Source of the DNA: a virus
DNA length: 39,806 bases
Direction: 5' to 3' (one strand)
IMG/VR virus record: IMGVR_UViG_3300037041_001100
Span: 1 to 39,806 of that record
Every line of letters starts with the position of its first letter. Position 1 is the stretch's first letter. A program made the translations under genes and the position numbers. Under the pieces are notes generated by a model. The model made no database searches, was not told the DNA's origin, and saw only the letters and a program-made list of their open reading frames with translations. Of the stretch, positions 16,862 to 24,788 are shown in pieces.

Positions 16862-17233
16862 TCACGCCTCGGTCGGGTAGGGATAGCGGGCTTTGATCTC
16901 GGCAACCTTGGCGGTCCACTCTTCCATGGTGGCTTCCCCGCGCTGGGCCATGAAGAACAGAGGGTCTGCCTCCTGCGAGTAGGCAAACTGACGATATGCT
17001 TGCAGGTCAGTCTTGGTGGGCGGAAGTTGCTCAACAGGCTCTGGCGCAGGCTCAGGATCGACGACAACCCAAGCGCCATCGGAGAATTGGGCGCGCTGCC
17101 CCTCGCTCAAGGCGGGCGGCGCTTCCGTAACGCAACCAGCGGGGATCAGCCAAGCACCTTCATCAAGGGGATCGGCGTCAGCAACCGTTGGGCCAACGTA
17201 GAAGCCGTTGTGGTCTGTTTGATAAACTTCCAT
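16862..17233 (-). CDS. Tail-fibre-assembly-like protein
   Basis: A 123-residue protein. The N-terminal half (GFYVGPTVADADPLDEGAWL, then IPAGCVTEAPPALSEGQRAQ and FSDGAWVVV) matches the strand-rich head of tail-fibre-assembly-type proteins. A Pro/Glu-rich linker follows, and the C-terminus (EADPLFFMAQRGEATMEEW, then ARYPYP) is the same motif as in the protein at 13306-13572. It probably helps a neighbouring fibre fold or attach. Confidence 0.82.
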   Translation of the reverse strand: MEVYQTDHNGFYVGPTVADADPLDEGAWLIPAGCVTEAPPALSEGQRAQFSDGAWVVVDPEPAPEPVEQLPPTKTDLQAYRQFAYSQEADPLFFMAQRGEATMEEWTAKVAEIKARYPYPTEA

Positions 17234-17241
17234 GTCTGACC

Positions 17242-17832
17242 TCAGAACTTGATGCAGGCCAAGAGGGCCACGTTTCGAGCGCGAGTTTCGCCGCTGGTCG
17301 TGCTGGACACGCGGGCATCAGGTGATGTCGCGCTGTCTATGTTGTAAATCGTAGACGAGGATGGGGAACTCCCGCCAACCCTACTTGCTCCATTACCGCC
17401 GTTGCCCTGAACCATGCCGGAGCCTGCCGCCGAGCCACCGTAAGCACTGATGTTAGTTTGCAAAGTACCTGTAAGTCTTTGCATCTGGTCAAGCTGTGCC
17501 GAGCCAAAAGCGCGACCAGTATCAACACCCCTGCCATCATCCCAGCCACGCAAAAACTCGCCACGGAGGTCGGGTAGGGCAAATGTCGTTGACCCGTCCC
17601 CAACGCCAAACGTGGTTCCGATTGTCGAGAAAAGGGCGGCGTAGGTTGTGCGCGAGACCAAGGCACCGTTGGCCTTGAGCCAGCCTGTTGGTGCGGTGTT
17701 CATTGCAAAGGTAGCCACAGCCCCCGCAGGTACGCCAGCCAGCGTCACGCCATTGTTCGTCAACCCATTGGGAAAATCAGGCGCACCAGAGCCAGCGGCG
17801 TTCGTGATCGAGTTTGCACGGACTTGGGACAT
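17242..17832 (-). CDS. Tail collar-domain fibre protein
   Basis: A 196-residue protein whose ATG shares a base with the upstream stop (TGATG); longer in-frame starts are less likely. Residues about 40-105 form a phage tail collar domain (PF07484 type): APTGWLKANGALVSRTTYAA, then FGVGDGSTTFALPDLRGEFL with the conserved PDLRGEF. The C-terminus is Ser/Gly-rich and ends TRARNVALLACIKF, as is usual for this family. Collar proteins sit at tail or fibre tips and often help recognise the host. Confidence 0.92.
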   Translation of the reverse strand: MSQVRANSITNAAGSGAPDFPNGLTNNGVTLAGVPAGAVATFAMNTAPTGWLKANGALVSRTTYAALFSTIGTTFGVGDGSTTFALPDLRGEFLRGWDDGRGVDTGRAFGSAQLDQMQRLTGTLQTNISAYGGSAAGSGMVQGNGGNGASRVGGSSPSSSTIYNIDSATSPDARVSSTTSGETRARNVALLACIKF

Positions 17833-18221
17833 CAGACGGTCTCCTCGGTGTGGGTTTCTTGGGGCGACCACTCAACCCAAGAAGTCGTATTCTCGTCCCA
17901 CAGATACTGCTTGCCGTCTTCTGGGTGCGGAACAGGCGAGACCCAGTCTAGCGCGTTTTCACTGAACAACCAAGATGGGAAGGGCTTCGGCGCTATGAAC
18001 GCATCATGGGTCTGGTCATAGGCGTACCCCAGCCCAGCAAACCGCACCCTAAAGCTGCCACTGTAGCTTGTTTGGACCCACGTTCCGCCGAATAGGGACT
18101 GGCAAAAAGCAACGCCAACTGCCTCCCGCTCCTGCCCCTCGGCGTCCAGCAATTCGGCATTGTTTACCACAATCACCCGCACGACGATGTTGTCGGCATC
18201 AAGCTCTGCAAAGTGTGCCAT
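17832..18221 (-). CDS. Conserved tail-region protein (cyanophage-like family)
   Basis: A 129-residue protein starting MAHFAELDADNIVVRVIVVN and continuing with LFGGTWVQTSYSGSFRVRFA and DAFIAPKPFPSW, then KQYLWDENTTSWVEW. I recall this family well from cyanophages and other marine phages, where it lies among tail and fibre genes with no proven role. The Trp/Tyr-rich, strand-rich composition suggests a small virion protein. It is coupled to both neighbours through shared stop/start bases. Confidence 0.85.
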   Translation of the reverse strand: MAHFAELDADNIVVRVIVVNNAELLDAEGQEREAVGVAFCQSLFGGTWVQTSYSGSFRVRFAGLGYAYDQTHDAFIAPKPFPSWLFSENALDWVSPVPHPEDGKQYLWDENTTSWVEWSPQETHTEETV

Positions 18222-19060
18222 CAGAACGTAATGCTCCCCGAGCCAGTGAACCTGTAGACGTTAAAGCCAGCGTCCGTCGTAATTGTGGGAGACCCCGTTG
18301 TCGCGGAAGCCAAAGACAGCGTCCTGATGATAACCACCCCAGAACCACCAGCACCACCGGGATATGCTGCGCTTAAATAACCTCCAGCCCCACCCCCGCC
18401 ACCAGTGTTTGCGGTTCCGCCAGAGCCAGTTGCAACGCTTCCAGCGCCTCCTCCGCCAGCGCCGCCGGAGCCGCCAGTCCCACTGTTAAAACGACCGCCG
18501 CCACCGCCGCCAGCGTAAAATGTTGCTGTCCCGGTTACGCTGCTTTGGATGCCATCGCCACCGTTCCCGCCAAAACTTGAGCTACCAGAACTACCAGAAG
18601 CGCCCTTGCCCCCGCCGCCACCGCCGGAAGAACCGCTAAACGCTGATGCGCCTGAGTTCCCCTGTCCAGCCGTCCCTGCTGCGCCAGCAAACGGAGAGGC
18701 CGAGTCACACCCCCCGCCGCCGCCCGATCCACCAGATCGCGCAAACACCCCAGAACCGCCGCCACCGGGGTTTTGGTTGCCACCACCCCCACCGCCACCA
18801 ATGGCCGTAAGCCCCTGAAAGGAGCTATTGGAGCCGTTGCCTCCGTTGACAAACCCACCAGCGCCAGCACCACCGCCACCAACTGTGATGGGGTATGTGC
18901 CGGGAGAAATTGTAAGGGCGGAGTTTTCAAGCATTCCACCAGCGCCGCCGCCGCCGCCAATTGAAGAGCCTCCACCACCGCCTCCGGCGACGATGATAAA
19001 GTTCAGCGATATCTCAGACACTCGCTGCATCAAAAGGGCGGCGAAGACTGCTGACGCCAT
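18221..19060 (-). CDS. Glycine-rich tail tip protein
   Basis: A 279-residue protein. A short N-terminal part (FAALLMQRVSEISLNFIIV) precedes about 210 residues dominated by glycine, in runs of four to six, broken by short variable loops (NQNP, FVNGGNGSNSSF, CDSASPFAGAAG). The end is a strand-rich cap (GFNVYRFTGSGSITF). It resembles the polyglycine sandwich of receptor-binding adhesins, in which the variable loops contact the receptor; the comparison is by composition. It starts two bases after the upstream stop. It is the second glycine-rich gene of the cassette, after 14509-15243 by position. Confidence 0.83.
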   Translation of the reverse strand: MASAVFAALLMQRVSEISLNFIIVAGGGGGGSSIGGGGGAGGMLENSALTISPGTYPITVGGGGAGAGGFVNGGNGSNSSFQGLTAIGGGGGGGNQNPGGGGSGVFARSGGSGGGGGCDSASPFAGAAGTAGQGNSGASAFSGSSGGGGGGKGASGSSGSSSFGGNGGDGIQSSVTGTATFYAGGGGGGRFNSGTGGSGGAGGGGAGSVATGSGGTANTGGGGGAGGYLSAAYPGGAGGSGVVIIRTLSLASATTGSPTITTDAGFNVYRFTGSGSITF

Positions 19061-19061
19061 G

Positions 19062-19553
19062 TCAGGTCACCCCTGCGCCAGAGCAGACAAACGTGTTTGA
19101 GGCTACGCAAAGGACAGTCGCGATGCCGCGCTGTGCAAGCGTTCTGTTGCCCGTGGTCGCCGTCCCGGCAAGATACATGGTGACGCCAGAACCTTGCGTG
19201 ATGGTCTGCGAACTGCCGCTGTTGTTGTAAATGGTCACGTTTTGCCCAGCGGAAAACACGCCCGTGTTTATCGTCACGCCGCCCGTGGTGATGTTGATGA
19301 GCGCGCCGTTGTCTGTTGCGGTCGGAACATAAGCACCCGTCTTGTTGCTGTTGACGAGGTCTCGCAGGTTGCCGATCTGGTCGGATACAGTGCCCGTTGT
19401 GGTCACGTTTCCTGTGAACGCAGGGGACGCAGTTCCGACCAGCGTGGTGGTAGCATCCGGCAGCGTGAGCGTCCGATCCGTGTTGGTGTTCGGCGCGGCA
19501 ATGGTCAGTGTCCCGGTGCCGGAGGCGTTTGGAGTGAGTGCAATTCTGCTCAT
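19062..19553 (-). CDS. Short fibre protein
   Basis: A 163-residue strand-rich protein beginning SRIALTPNASGTGTLTIAAP, then NTDRTLTLPDATTTLVG, a motif shared by many phage fibres. Gly/Thr/Asn-rich repeats follow (GGVTINTGVFSAGQNVTIYN and SSQTITQGSGVTMYLAGT) and an end with two cysteines. Its start overlaps the stop of the large fibre gene by one base. It may be a fibre tip or an extension of the large fibre encoded just upstream. Confidence 0.83.
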   Translation of the reverse strand: MSRIALTPNASGTGTLTIAAPNTNTDRTLTLPDATTTLVGTASPAFTGNVTTTGTVSDQIGNLRDLVNSNKTGAYVPTATDNGALINITTGGVTINTGVFSAGQNVTIYNNSGSSQTITQGSGVTMYLAGTATTGNRTLAQRGIATVLCVASNTFVCSGAGVT

Positions 19554-21841
19554 CAGATCACCACATATCTTGCGCCAGCGGAGACCGTGATGGTCACCCC
19601 GGCGTCTACGGTTACGGGTCCAACGCTCATGGCGTTCTTGCCAGACGCGATGGTGTAGCTGGCCGTGATCGTCTGAGGGTTCTCGAAGAACACTGCACTG
19701 GCCACGCCGTTGACGTCAAGCGCCGTGGTCGGGGACGCGGTGCCGATGCCCACGTTCCCGCTGGCGTTGATACGCATGCGCTCGGTGGATGTCCCACCTA
19801 CGTTCTCGTAGAAAGCGAGTTGCGTGGCTCCGGGACCATTGAGGGAGGATATCCTAAAGCCGCTATTCCCAAGCCCGCTGTTTGTGGCATTGGAGTATGA
19901 GCCGTCAGTCTCAAAAACAATTGAGGCATCTGGCTCCCCCGCGTCTCCAGAATTGTCCCTGTCTCCGTTGATTACAAGGACGGCGGCGGTTCCGCCCCCA
20001 ACAATCGCCCTTGCAGTCTCCCCGGCCCCGCCTATGACGGACAGTTTTTCACCCGGGCTGGTCGTCCCAATCCCAAGCCGCCCACTCGCATCCAGCGTCA
20101 TAGCCTGCGTGAAGGTGATCGCATTGCCTGCCGTGCCGGAGGGGGCGTTGAACCAGAGGTGCGATCCGCTGCTGTTACCATACAGAGTGGCAGCGGCAGT
20201 TGAGACGTAACGATACGCAGCGCCATCGTAGTATGAGTTGTTGGTAACACCGAAGCGGGAATAACCCTGACCCCCAGCCATCTGAATTGCACTGACAGCC
20301 TGCCAAGCACTCGGCGTAACCCCAAGTCCGAGGTTGCCGGAGGCGTCGATCCTCATGCTCTCAACACCACCTTCGGAAAAGGCTATGGTGTCGGCAGCCG
20401 GGAAGAACATACCCGTGTTTGTATCACCAGTATTGGTGATCGACGGCGCGGCAGCAGAGCCATCCGCAAAGGACGCAACACCCGTAAATTCCGGGGACGC
20501 GGTAGGGGCTGCACCAATAAGTGACGGCGTGATGGTGGTCGAAGCAAGGCTCGTGACGTGCCCGAAGCCGTCAAGGCTGACGTCCTGAATGAACGTAGCA
20601 CCAGTGTTGTCTACGCTGGTCTGCGATGAGGTATCAGCGTGTGAGAGGCCGTCCGTGTCCTGCGTCAGGCCGCTGCCTGCGGCAACCGAGAAGGTAGTCC
20701 CAGCGAGGCCAATGCCGCCACCCGCCGAGTAGGTCGTGTCGGTCGAGGTGATCGTGAAGTTCGGGTACGTCCCCGTGATCGTCGTGGCACCTCCTTGGGT
20801 GAGCGTGACGACCTGATCCTGTGCAGTATTCGAGAAGACCGTGCCAGTGAGAGCTAGGCCGCTGCCAGCCGTGTACACCGCGGTGGAGGCGATCTGAGTG
20901 AACGTGATGTTTGTCGTCCCGAAGGTGATCGTTCCCTCGGTGTTGCAGACGTAAAGCTCACCAGCACCCGTAGCGCCCTGCTGGACAAAGAACGCATCGC
21001 CTGCGCCAAGTGCGTCAGGATCGCTGGGGCCGTAGCTGTCGGTATCGGTGGAACGCGTCAGGACCCAGTTGGTGCTGACAGAGCCAGTATTGGTGACCGT
21101 GTAGACGCCGTTCTGGGTCTGAGTGGTCTGTTGATAGATCAGAACCCGGTCGTTGGTCGCGACCGTCACGCCGTCGATGACAAGGGCAGCCTGCGTCCCA
21201 GCGTTGGTCAGCGTGGCTCCAACGCCCGAGGTGCCATTGTTGTAGGTGGCGTTCAGGTTGATCGGGGACTCGACCCGCACAGGGTCGTGGTAGTGGATGC
21301 CCGCCGAGGCAATGGTGTCCACATACTCCTTGGTCGCCGCCTGCAGAGGCAACGTAGGATCGGCGGGGAGAAGCACCGGGACAGTCGTCGTGATGGTGCT
21401 GTTCTCGACCTTGAAGCGCTCAGTGCCGCCCGTCTCGATGGATACCGTGTCAGCGGTCGGGAAGCGGATGGCTGTGTTGGTATCGCCCGTGTGGACGATC
21501 TTGTCCGCGACGAGCAGATCGCCATTGCCATCCAGATAGACGGACTTCGATGCGGCGTAGGAGATGAAGATGTTCTTGACGCCAACGCCCCAGCTCACAG
21601 CGGAGCCGCCGTTGCTCGACGCGAGGATGGTTGTGCGGGCTAGGGTCGGACCTGTGGTCGAGTAGGTGCCAATACCGACCTCCCAGTCGGTGTCGTTGGT
21701 GATCGCGTAGTAGGTCGTGTCTCCATTGGCCAACACAGCCCCGAAGGACTGATAGCCAGTGGCAGCACCTAGCAGGACGTAACTGGACGTGCTTGTGGTG
21801 CTCGTGGTTTCTTGGACACGATCAGCTACTACGAGGGCCAT
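19553..21841 (-). CDS. Large tail fibre protein
   Basis: A 762-residue fibre, the largest gene of the host-recognition cassette. The N-terminus (ALVVADRVQETTSTTSTSSY) is a likely tail-attachment region. Two blocks of the type N-T-G/A-x-x-F-P-x-A-D-T-x-x-x-x-x-G-G-x-E occur (about 120 and 460). The C-terminal third contains three fibre motifs of the form ASG-N/R-L/V-G-I/L-G (SGNLGLG, SGRLGIGTTSP, SGNVGIGTASP), and the end (SVGPVTVDAGVTITVSAGAR) is beta-helical in character. The same blocks occur in the fibres at 13585 and 15243. No peptidase or depolymerase motif is evident. Confidence 0.88.
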   Translation of the reverse strand: MALVVADRVQETTSTTSTSSYVLLGAATGYQSFGAVLANGDTTYYAITNDTDWEVGIGTYSTTGPTLARTTILASSNGGSAVSWGVGVKNIFISYAASKSVYLDGNGDLLVADKIVHTGDTNTAIRFPTADTVSIETGGTERFKVENSTITTTVPVLLPADPTLPLQAATKEYVDTIASAGIHYHDPVRVESPINLNATYNNGTSGVGATLTNAGTQAALVIDGVTVATNDRVLIYQQTTQTQNGVYTVTNTGSVSTNWVLTRSTDTDSYGPSDPDALGAGDAFFVQQGATGAGELYVCNTEGTITFGTTNITFTQIASTAVYTAGSGLALTGTVFSNTAQDQVVTLTQGGATTITGTYPNFTITSTDTTYSAGGGIGLAGTTFSVAAGSGLTQDTDGLSHADTSSQTSVDNTGATFIQDVSLDGFGHVTSLASTTITPSLIGAAPTASPEFTGVASFADGSAAAPSITNTGDTNTGMFFPAADTIAFSEGGVESMRIDASGNLGLGVTPSAWQAVSAIQMAGGQGYSRFGVTNNSYYDGAAYRYVSTAAATLYGNSSGSHLWFNAPSGTAGNAITFTQAMTLDASGRLGIGTTSPGEKLSVIGGAGETARAIVGGGTAAVLVINGDRDNSGDAGEPDASIVFETDGSYSNATNSGLGNSGFRISSLNGPGATQLAFYENVGGTSTERMRINASGNVGIGTASPTTALDVNGVASAVFFENPQTITASYTIASGKNAMSVGPVTVDAGVTITVSAGARYVVI

Positions 21842-21850
21842 GGCAGCTCC

Positions 21851-22294
21851 TTACTGGATGCGGATGATGGCGTTCGAGGCGTCAGCCGCTGGGAACTGGA
21901 TGGTGAACGTACCGCTGGTCGAAATCTTGTCGCCGCCGAAGTCCAGCACCGCCACCGATGGGTTGGTGTAGGTGTGGGTCGGGGTCGTGTTATAGATCAG
22001 CGCGCCCCGGGCATTGATGGTGGCCGACGTAAACGAGATGTCGTCGAAGTCGGTGAAGGCCGTGGTGCCGGACGTCGTCGGGGTGACGTTGGTCAGGGTT
22101 CCACCGCCAGCCGAGTAGGTGCCAGAGTTGGCGACCTCGTCACTGGAGGTATAGGCCGTGGTGGTCGCGCCCAGAGTTGCCGCGCTCGAGTAGAGAGCGA
22201 TCTTGAAGGTGTCACCGCCCGAAGAGCGGAAGTCATGCACACCCTCAAGGATTTGGTCCTTGAACGACGTGCACATTGCTTGTGTAATCGGCAA
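21851..22294 (-). CDS. Conserved structural protein
   Basis: A 147-residue protein. The N-terminal helix (TQAMCTSFKDQILEGVHDFR) is followed by strand-rich sequence (TFKIALYSSAATLGATTTAY, then FDDISFTSATINARGALIYN) and a final FGGDKISTSGTFTIQFPAAD. The KIALY and ARGALIYN elements are typical of a small virion protein family widespread in cyanophages and pelagiphages. It lies between the neck genes and the large fibre, which fits a tail or fibre-base component; the role is not established. Confidence 0.82.
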   Translation of the reverse strand: MPITQAMCTSFKDQILEGVHDFRSSGGDTFKIALYSSAATLGATTTAYTSSDEVANSGTYSAGGGTLTNVTPTTSGTTAFTDFDDISFTSATINARGALIYNTTPTHTYTNPSVAVLDFGGDKISTSGTFTIQFPAADASNAIIRIQ

Positions 22295-22303
22295 AGGAGC
22301 CTC

Positions 22304-22591
22304 CTATAGTTTGCGAATGGCGTCAGCCAGTTGCGGGTGGCCCGCATCTACCAGTGCATTATACACGGTAACGCGGTCGTTGGTAACTGCCTCTTTCAGG
22401 TAGCGTGTGACCACACTCACGATGGCAGCGCGAAAGGCTATGGCCTGATCTCGGATGGCCGGATGGGCGTCGTCGGAAACGCTGATGAGCTTGTTGGCGC
22501 AGAGCTCCGCCAGCTCCTCGGGCGTGTGTCCTCGGCCCTCGGTGGTCGCTACCGATACACTACCCGGCAAGGCTGCTCCCACAAACATCAC
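22304..22591 (-). CDS. Small conserved helical protein
   Basis: A 95-residue protein. After a variable start it has GRGHTPEELAELCANKLISV, then AHPAIRDQAIAFR and VTRYLKEAVTNDRVTVYNAL, a family I recall from many marine phage genomes with no proven function. It is mostly helical with no enzymatic motif. Its start overlaps the end of the adaptor-like gene (ATGA), so it is probably made with the neck proteins. Confidence 0.82.
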   Translation of the reverse strand: MMFVGAALPGSVSVATTEGRGHTPEELAELCANKLISVSDDAHPAIRDQAIAFRAAIVSVVTRYLKEAVTNDRVTVYNALVDAGHPQLADAIRKL

Positions 22592-23238
22592 TGCTTCCCT
22601 CTGATGACCATGCCTGTGCGGTACTCATCCGTAACCTGCTTGGCCTCGCCCAGCATCTTGAGGCCGATGAGCGATTCTTGGAAGCGCTTATCGTAGGTGG
22701 CCATCATGTCCGGATCGCCCTTCAGGAAGATGTAAGCTTCAACCATCGCTCCGTAGAACAAGGTCAGTTCAGCGTTGATGCTGAGCCACGTCGTGCCGCT
22801 GTCCGATCCGGCCGTCAGGCTGGCAGGACGGTAGAAGTAGTGCAGCTCCATGACATAGTCGTCATTTGGAGCTGGAGCCAAGATGAAGTTGGTGTTGTCA
22901 AACTGGGCGTAGTATTTCGGGACCCCGGTCGTAGAAGCATCTGGATTGTACTCCTGAATGAAGCTGACGTCCTTGAACTCGGCGAAGACCTTGTCGTTGT
23001 TGTCTCCCATGTAGGAGAGCGAGAACGGGGCAAGGAAGTCGGCTGGAGCCGCGAGGTACTGGTTCCCCAGCGTGGCGCTGGCGGTCGCGTTCTTGCGAAA
23101 CAGGCTTAGCTGCACACTCTTGAGGATGCGCTCCTCCGACATGCGGATGAACAGCGGCAGGTTGTTGACGAAGGTCGTTTCCGAACTCTCAAGGTAGTCC
23201 TGAAGTGCCTGCTTTAGCTGGCCGTAGGTAAAGCTCAT
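22588..23238 (-). CDS. Head-tail adaptor-like protein (SU10-adaptor type)
   Basis: A 216-residue protein whose N-terminal helices (YGQLKQALQDYLESSETTFV, then LPLFIRMSEERILKSVQ) and later strands (YFYRPASLTAG, then WLSINAELTLFYGAMVEAYI) match the adaptor family first described in phage phiSU10 and found in many podoviruses. Such proteins form the ring between portal and tail. It overlaps both neighbours by ATGA. The assignment rests on pattern recognition; the P22 gp4-like gene at 23538 could share or duplicate the connector role. Confidence 0.75.
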   Translation of the reverse strand: MSFTYGQLKQALQDYLESSETTFVNNLPLFIRMSEERILKSVQLSLFRKNATASATLGNQYLAAPADFLAPFSLSYMGDNNDKVFAEFKDVSFIQEYNPDASTTGVPKYYAQFDNTNFILAPAPNDDYVMELHYFYRPASLTAGSDSGTTWLSINAELTLFYGAMVEAYIFLKGDPDMMATYDKRFQESLIGLKMLGEAKQVTDEYRTGMVIRGKQ

Positions 23239-23534
23239 GTGATCACCACCGTGACAAAGCCAAGACCGACAACCATCGGATAGATGATCGCGACCGGCGG
23301 GAATACCGTGTTACCGACAGGGACATAGACGTGTCCCTCTTCGGGGTCTGGGCGAGGGTTTTTGAGCGCCTGAGGGTCGGGGGAGACCTTCGGAGGGTAG
23401 AGTTGCGGATGCTTGGGATCGTATTCGTCCGGGCCAACCAAGGCTCCGGTCCACTCTTTCTGCATGTCGCGCAGGCGATATCGGACGCCGGAGCGATCCG
23501 AAATACCCCAAGCCTTTTTGCCTGTCGCGTACAT
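23235..23534 (-). CDS. Small conserved neck-region protein
   Basis: A 99-residue protein with a conserved middle (YRLRDMQKEWTGALVGPDEY, then KHPQL) and a hydrophobic C-terminal stretch (FPPVAIIYPMVVGLGFVTVV) that could be a membrane or virion-embedded segment. I recall the RLRDM-x-KEW-x-G-x-LVGPDEYE-x-KHPQ pattern from marine phages, always between connector genes. It overlaps the adaptor-like gene by ATGA. Function unknown. Confidence 0.8.
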   Translation of the reverse strand: MYATGKKAWGISDRSGVRYRLRDMQKEWTGALVGPDEYDPKHPQLYPPKVSPDPQALKNPRPDPEEGHVYVPVGNTVFPPVAIIYPMVVGLGFVTVVIT

Positions 23535-23537
23535 GCG

Positions 23538-24203
23538 TTACCCCCTCAGGTACGGCCGCCCGGGCTGCAGTTTCAGCGGGACGCGGTCGATGTCCTCGTC
23601 CGCTGCGCGCTGGAACTCTTCGTCGTACACAGCCTTGAGTATGGCCATGCGCTCCGGAGCGCGCTTCATGGCGATATAGTACGCAAGCCCGGCTACCATG
23701 CAAGACAGGAAGCGGAAGGGGATTTCGGTCGTGTTGGTCAGCGTGGCCGCGTCTTCCATACGACGAACGTAGTAGTACCGAATCTGGTCCGTCGAGTTCT
23801 CGGGTGTAGCCCAGAGATACAGCGTCGGAGTGATCGTCCGGTCAAGGAAGAACTGGCTCGGACGGCCCTGCGTGTTCTTGTTGGGCAGAGTGAAGTACTC
23901 GGTCCGGCTGATCCGGTCGATCTCGTAGTCGGTGTTTTGGCGGCGCACGACAACGTCGAGGATGTCCACAACGTCAGCGGAGAGGACGTAGGAGGCGTCT
24001 CCGGCCGTGACGGTGAAGATTCCCTCGGCCACGGTCCAGAGGTTGAGGCCTCTGTTGGCCCAGTCCGCAAGCATGAGATTCAGGGACCTGCGGGCCGTGC
24101 GGGCGTCGTAGCCGGTGCGAACCTCAAGTCCGCAGCGCTCATACGCCTCCTCGATCATTTCTGCGACGTCCAGATTGAACGTCCGGGTCCCTGACGTGGT
24201 CAT
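23538..24203 (-). CDS. Head-tail connector (P22 gp4-like)
   Basis: A 221-residue protein containing VAEMIEEAYERCGLEVRTGY, then RRSLNLMLADWANRGLNLWT and a strand-rich middle followed by RYYYVRRMEDA and a C-terminal helical part (CMVAGLAYYIAMKRAPERM). This pattern is typical of the connector family related to P22 gp4, which binds beneath the portal and begins tail assembly. It precedes the adaptor-like gene with one small gene between. The call is by family resemblance; P22 gp4 itself is shorter and more diverged. Confidence 0.78.
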   Translation of the reverse strand: MTTSGTRTFNLDVAEMIEEAYERCGLEVRTGYDARTARRSLNLMLADWANRGLNLWTVAEGIFTVTAGDASYVLSADVVDILDVVVRRQNTDYEIDRISRTEYFTLPNKNTQGRPSQFFLDRTITPTLYLWATPENSTDQIRYYYVRRMEDAATLTNTTEIPFRFLSCMVAGLAYYIAMKRAPERMAILKAVYDEEFQRAADEDIDRVPLKLQPGRPYLRG

Positions 24204-24206
24204 GTC

Positions 24207-24332
24207 TTACTTCATGCCCTTCTTAGCGCCCTTCTTGGCACCGGAAGGCTTCATGCCCATAGCCATAGCCTTGCGCGGGCTGATCATGTCAGCCGAGCAG
24301 CCCTTGCCACCCTTTTTGCCGGACTTCATCAT
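24207..24332 (-). CDS. Very small Lys/Gly/Met-rich protein
   Basis: A 41-residue frame from ATG to TAA, very rich in Lys, Gly and Met (MMKSGKKGGKGCSADMISPR, ending KKGAKKGMK). Its start shares a base with the upstream stop (TGATG), and it fills the space before the gp4-like gene exactly, which supports it being real. With its two neighbours upstream it forms a run of three tiny basic proteins. DNA binding or a packaged basic peptide are possibilities from charge alone. Confidence 0.65.
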   Translation of the reverse strand: MMKSGKKGGKGCSADMISPRKAMAMGMKPSGAKKGAKKGMK

Positions 24333-24484
24333 CACTTCTTCCCCTTTGCGGTTTTGGCGGACTGGCGAAAAGCTTTCGCGGTTGGTGCGCCCTTGGTTCC
24401 CGGTTTACGCATCTTCTCATCAGAGCCTGCGGCGATGCGCTTCCGCTTGGCGTTGATGTTAGCATACAAGCCAGTCTTTGCCAT
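24332..24484 (-). CDS. Small basic conserved phage protein
   Basis: A 50-residue protein starting at an ATG with GGAGGG seven bases upstream; the frame extends 17 codons further, but that start has no comparable ribosome site. The sequence MAKTGLYANINAKRKRIAAG, then EKMRKPGTKGAPTAKAF, is one I recall as nearly invariant across many marine phages and metagenomes, with no known function. The high Lys/Arg content suggests nucleic-acid binding or a charged virion component. Confidence 0.78.
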   Translation of the reverse strand: MAKTGLYANINAKRKRIAAGSDEKMRKPGTKGAPTAKAFRQSAKTAKGKK

Positions 24485-24536
24485 CCTCTTCCCTCCGGGA
24501 TTCTCGATCTGTTGGGTCATGCTTCCGCGATTCATG

Positions 24537-24788
24537 TCAGCAATTCCACGCTCGGAGGGACAGGGCTTTGCGCGTAGGCTTGCCCTTCTCGTCTTTCATC
24601 GGGCCGGGCATTCCGCCCATGCGGGCGCAGAATGATTTGCGCCGGGCCTTGTCCTTGTCTGTCTTCGGGTTAGGCGCAGGGGGCTTCAAGTTCATCCCCT
24701 GCGCTTTCGCCGAAGCTCGGCCCTTGGCGTTCAGACCACCTTTCGGGTCCTTACCCTCCTTGCGCGTCCAAGCGGGGCTCTTGGCCAT
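24537..24788 (-). CDS. DUF6321-type small basic protein
   Basis: An 83-residue protein with the DUF6321 signature: AKSPAWTRKEGKDPKGGLNA, then KGRASAKAQGMNLKPP, RRKSFCARMGGMPGP and KGKPTRKALSLRAW. The family is widespread in phages of aquatic bacteria and has no proven role. Its start shares a base with the upstream stop. It lies between a surface-type virion protein and the connector genes, in a run of three small, strongly basic proteins, so a charged virion component is plausible but unproven. Confidence 0.85.
   Translation of the reverse strand: MAKSPAWTRKEGKDPKGGLNAKGRASAKAQGMNLKPPAPNPKTDKDKARRKSFCARMGGMPGPMKDEKGKPTRKALSLRAWNC

Noticed and set aside
23331-24194. A 287-codon plus-strand frame opposite the neck genes
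   Set aside because: Spans the ends of two well-supported minus-strand genes and has no recognisable motif.
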